Assembly (NCBI RefSeq): GCF_002259595.1 | Contig: NZ_MWWU01000003.1 | Location: 1-64,000, forward strand | Source of the DNA: Aeriscardovia aeriphila | GTDB lineage: Bacteria > Actinomycetota > Actinomycetes > Actinomycetales > Bifidobacteriaceae | DNA: 64,000 nt | Reading direction: 5' to 3' | Part shown: positions 62,036-64,000 of the stretch, piece after piece | Layout of the letters: every line of letters begins with the position of its first letter | How positions within the stretch are numbered: position 1 is the stretch's first letter | The notes under the pieces: model-generated | The model's input: only the letters and a program-made list of their open reading frames with translations | Told to the model about the DNA's origin: nothing | Databases searched by the model: none | Position numbers and translations under genes: made by a program

Positions 62036-62091
62036 GTTTTCGCACTATTATCCTTGTCATTCCGCCGTTTCTCCAGATTGTCAGCACGAAA

Positions 62092-62118
62092 AAGGCGCAC
62101 TGAAAACCAGTGCGCCTT
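62092..62118 (-). terminator. terminator between LplC-type permease and SBP genes
   Basis: AAGGCGCACTG (62092-62102) and CAGTGCGCCTT (62108-62118), 11 pairs, followed on the minus strand by TTTTTCG. It ends or attenuates the permease transcript before the SBP gene. Confidence 0.9.
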
Positions 62119-62167
62119 CGCGATAGCTTTTTCAATTATTCCGTTAAGGGGAAACGGGGAATACCTA

Positions 62168-63193
62168 TCAGCCCTTCACAGCGCCGAGGGTCATGCCCTT
62201 GACGAAGTAGCGCTGGAAGAATGGATAGACGAACAGAATTGGCAGAACAACGATCACTGCAATCGTCATACGAATAGACGTTGGAGTCTGCTGCGTTGCC
62301 AACGCTGCCACGTTAACAGCTGAACCAGCGGAGGCACGAACCTGAGCAGCAAGGGCGCTGGCCTGGTTTAGATACTGGTACAGCAAGTACTGAAGGGAGT
62401 ACAGCTTCGAATCAGTGATGTAGATCAAGGTATCCTGGAAGGAATTCCACTGGCCCACAGCCGAGAAGATTGCCACGGTTGCCAGAATCGGCTGGCACAT
62501 AGGAAGAATGATCTTTCTAAAGATCATGAACGTTCCTGCACCATCCACCTCTGCTGCTTCTTGCAAGGAGGCTGGAATCGACTCGATGTACGTCTTGACC
62601 AAAATGATGTTGAATGGCTGGACAATTGCTGGGATGACGTACACCCAGAAGGTGTTGGTCAAGCCCAAGTTACGCATGGTGATGAATGCTGGAATCAAAC
62701 CTGCGTTGAAGTACATCGTGACGATGACGAAACGGTACCAGAACTTACGATGCCACATCTGCTGCTGAGTGAACATGAAGCCCAGGAATGCAGAGGCGAT
62801 AACCGTCAGAGCAGTGCCGATAACGGTACGGCCGAGAGACACCATTGCGGAAGTGCCCAAGCCGTCGAGAGCAAACACCTTGGAGTAGTTGTCAAAGTGC
62901 AGGCCCTCAATCCACCAGTTGATCTTGCCCGATGCAGACAGCTGATTATTGGAAACGGAGTTGATAATCAGGTAGTAGAACGGGTAGAAGCACAGGAAGG
63001 TAAAGATGGCGAAGAAGAGAATGTTGAAAATGTTATAAACATTCTCACCCTTACTATGCTGGCGAATGCGCTGATTCGGGTCCGAAGGATGCTGTGGGGC
63101 ACCTTCCTTGAGCTTCTTCAGCTTCTTATGCACATTGTTGTTCTTGATAGAAGATTTCATGGTGACCTTATTCGTTGCTGTTGCTGTCGTCAT
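62168..63193 (-). CDS. CUT1 ABC importer permease, LplC type
   Basis: 341 residues with six helices and the permease loop EAAEVDGAGTFMIFRKIILPMCQPILA (EAA motif). A basic N-terminal tail of about 50 residues is cytoplasmic. ATG at 63193 has AGGGG eight bases upstream; the GTG at 63202 is too close to it. It pairs with the LplB-type permease encoded upstream. The ATPase is not in the window; such systems use a shared MsmK-type ATPase. Confidence 0.93.
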   Translation of the reverse strand: MTTATATNKVTMKSSIKNNNVHKKLKKLKEGAPQHPSDPNQRIRQHSKGENVYNIFNILFFAIFTFLCFYPFYYLIINSVSNNQLSASGKINWWIEGLHFDNYSKVFALDGLGTSAMVSLGRTVIGTALTVIASAFLGFMFTQQQMWHRKFWYRFVIVTMYFNAGLIPAFITMRNLGLTNTFWVYVIPAIVQPFNIILVKTYIESIPASLQEAAEVDGAGTFMIFRKIILPMCQPILATVAIFSAVGQWNSFQDTLIYITDSKLYSLQYLLYQYLNQASALAAQVRASAGSAVNVAALATQQTPTSIRMTIAVIVVLPILFVYPFFQRYFVKGMTLGAVKG

Positions 63194-63210
63194 TTTCCTC
63201 ACCCCTTCTA

Positions 63211-64000
63211 TCAGAAGATTGATGTGCCACGGACGCGCTTAGCCAGCGTATTAACCAGCCACAGCAAGACGACCGAGACGAGAGACTTCAACATGGAGAT
63301 TGCAGTTGCCAGCGAGAGGCTGTTGTTGCCCATACCAATGTTGTACACGTACAGATCCAACACCTGAATGTGTTCCTGGTTGAATGCGTTCTGGAACACG
63401 AAGTACTGATCCATACCGTTGTTGAGGAAGTTGGAAACGCTCAACATCAACAGAACGATGTAGGTAGGCATCAGCTGCGGGATAGTGATGTGAATGGTCT
63501 GCTGCCAGCGGTTTGCACCATCCACCTGTGCTGCTTCATACAGCTCTGGATCAATGCCAGAAAGTGCTGCCAAGTAGAGGATTGCGCCCCAACCCAGGCC
63601 CTTCCATGTGCTCCACAGAAGCATCTTGATCCAAATATGTTCACCGGAATCGAGGAAGCGAACTGGCTTAGAGATGAAGTGCAGGTCCTGAAGGACGGTG
63701 TTCACCATGCCGGAGCTGGAGAAGAGTGCGAATGCAATTGCGTAAACCAGAACCCAGGAAATGAAGTTTGGCAGGGTGGTCAACGTCTGAATGATGTTGC
63801 GGAACCACTTGGAACGAATCTCATTCAAAGCAATTGCGAAGGCAACTGGGAAGAACGAGGTCAAAATGCCCAAACCAGAAATGCCGAAGGTGTTGAGAAG
63901 CACTTGACCAATGGTCTTGAGCTGAGTCGGGTTCGACCACAGCATGTGGAACCACTGGAAACCGACGAATTCCGATTCAGAGAGTGGAACAGGTGGCTGA
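63211..64000 (-). CDS. CUT1 ABC importer permease, LplB type, 5' end outside the window
   Basis: The frame stays open through the right edge of the window (residues FVGFQWFHMLWSNPTQ before the first internal Met), so the N-terminus is missing. Five helices and the EAA loop YEAAQVDGANRWQQTIHITIPQL are seen. Stop lies 17 bases before the LplC-type start, so both form one operon. Confidence 0.93.
   Translation of the reverse strand, partial: QPPVPLSESEFVGFQWFHMLWSNPTQLKTIGQVLLNTFGISGLGILTSFFPVAFAIALNEIRSKWFRNIIQTLTTLPNFISWVLVYAIAFALFSSSGMVNTVLQDLHFISKPVRFLDSGEHIWIKMLLWSTWKGLGWGAILYLAALSGIDPELYEAAQVDGANRWQQTIHITIPQLMPTYIVLLMLSVSNFLNNGMDQYFVFQNAFNQEHIQVLDLYVYNIGMGNNSLSLATAISMLKSLVSVVLLWLVNTLAKRVRGTSIF

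Noticed and set aside
1-64000. tRNA, rRNA, SRP RNA, tmRNA, RNase P RNA, CRISPR arrays, intact insertion sequences
   Set aside because: Looked for conserved T-loop, SRP and repeat-spacer patterns and transposase motifs by eye; none seen. A covariance-model search would be decisive.

Overview
The window looks like chromosomal DNA of an actinobacterium of the family Bifidobacteriaceae; a scardovial genus or a low-GC Bifidobacterium is my inference, and the species is not recognised. The grounds are a mid-range GC content, the actinobacterial FHA-PstP-RodA-PbpA-PknA-PknB cluster beside crgA, a DUF881 gene and a class E sortase, and a xyloside-degradation locus of GH120, GH43 and GH67 enzymes. I saw no tRNA, rRNA, CRISPR array or complete insertion sequence.

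Layout. 1-7 kb: the 3' part of clpB, an alpha/beta hydrolase, a small membrane-protein operon with a YesL (DUF624) protein, a GNAT gene and a fused FAH-GNAT gene. 7-12.5 kb is accessory-like: three orphan small membrane or anchored proteins, an SOS-box-controlled sigma-like gene followed by a large DUF1906 cell-wall-type protein, and a DUF1778/GNAT toxin-antitoxin pair with a palindromic operator. 12.5-19.3 kb, minus strand: yggS, GluQRS, a lipoate ligase with reversed domain order, and a P-type cation ATPase. 19.7-30.1 kb: the seven-gene Ser/Thr kinase and cell-elongation operon, with several ATGA stop-start overlaps. 30.3-33.1 kb: sortase, DUF881 protein and crgA.

33.4-33.8 kb is gene-free and packed with DnaA boxes (six perfect TTATCCACA plus variants). 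A triple parS-like array lies at 40.9 kb and single parS-like sites lie elsewhere. Together these suggest the replication-origin domain, although dnaA, dnaN and parAB are not in the window. 34.5-37.5 kb holds a two-permease FtsX-type ABC exporter. Then come glycogen phosphorylase, an SCP-like protein, an esterase, a second toxin-antitoxin pair (HTH plus PIN) and an HtrA protease with very long low-complexity arms.

46-64 kb is a locus for decorated xylo-oligosaccharides. It has GH120 and GH43 beta-xylosidases and a carboxylesterase in one operon, a divergent LacI regulator, and a second operon of GH67 alpha-glucuronidase, acetyl-esterase, GPH sugar symporter and YesL. A truncated ABC permease is left at the head of the second operon. 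Next are a TetR regulator and a CUT1 ABC importer (lipoprotein plus two permeases, the last running off the window). No endo-xylanase is present, so imported or pre-cut oligosaccharides are the likely substrates. A palindrome CGAAANTTTCG recurs in this locus.

The most unusual window-wide signal is the 9-mer TGATAATCT. It occurs 23 times on the two strands (13 more as TGACAATCT) against roughly 0.5 expected, and is concentrated in gaps and beside terminators.
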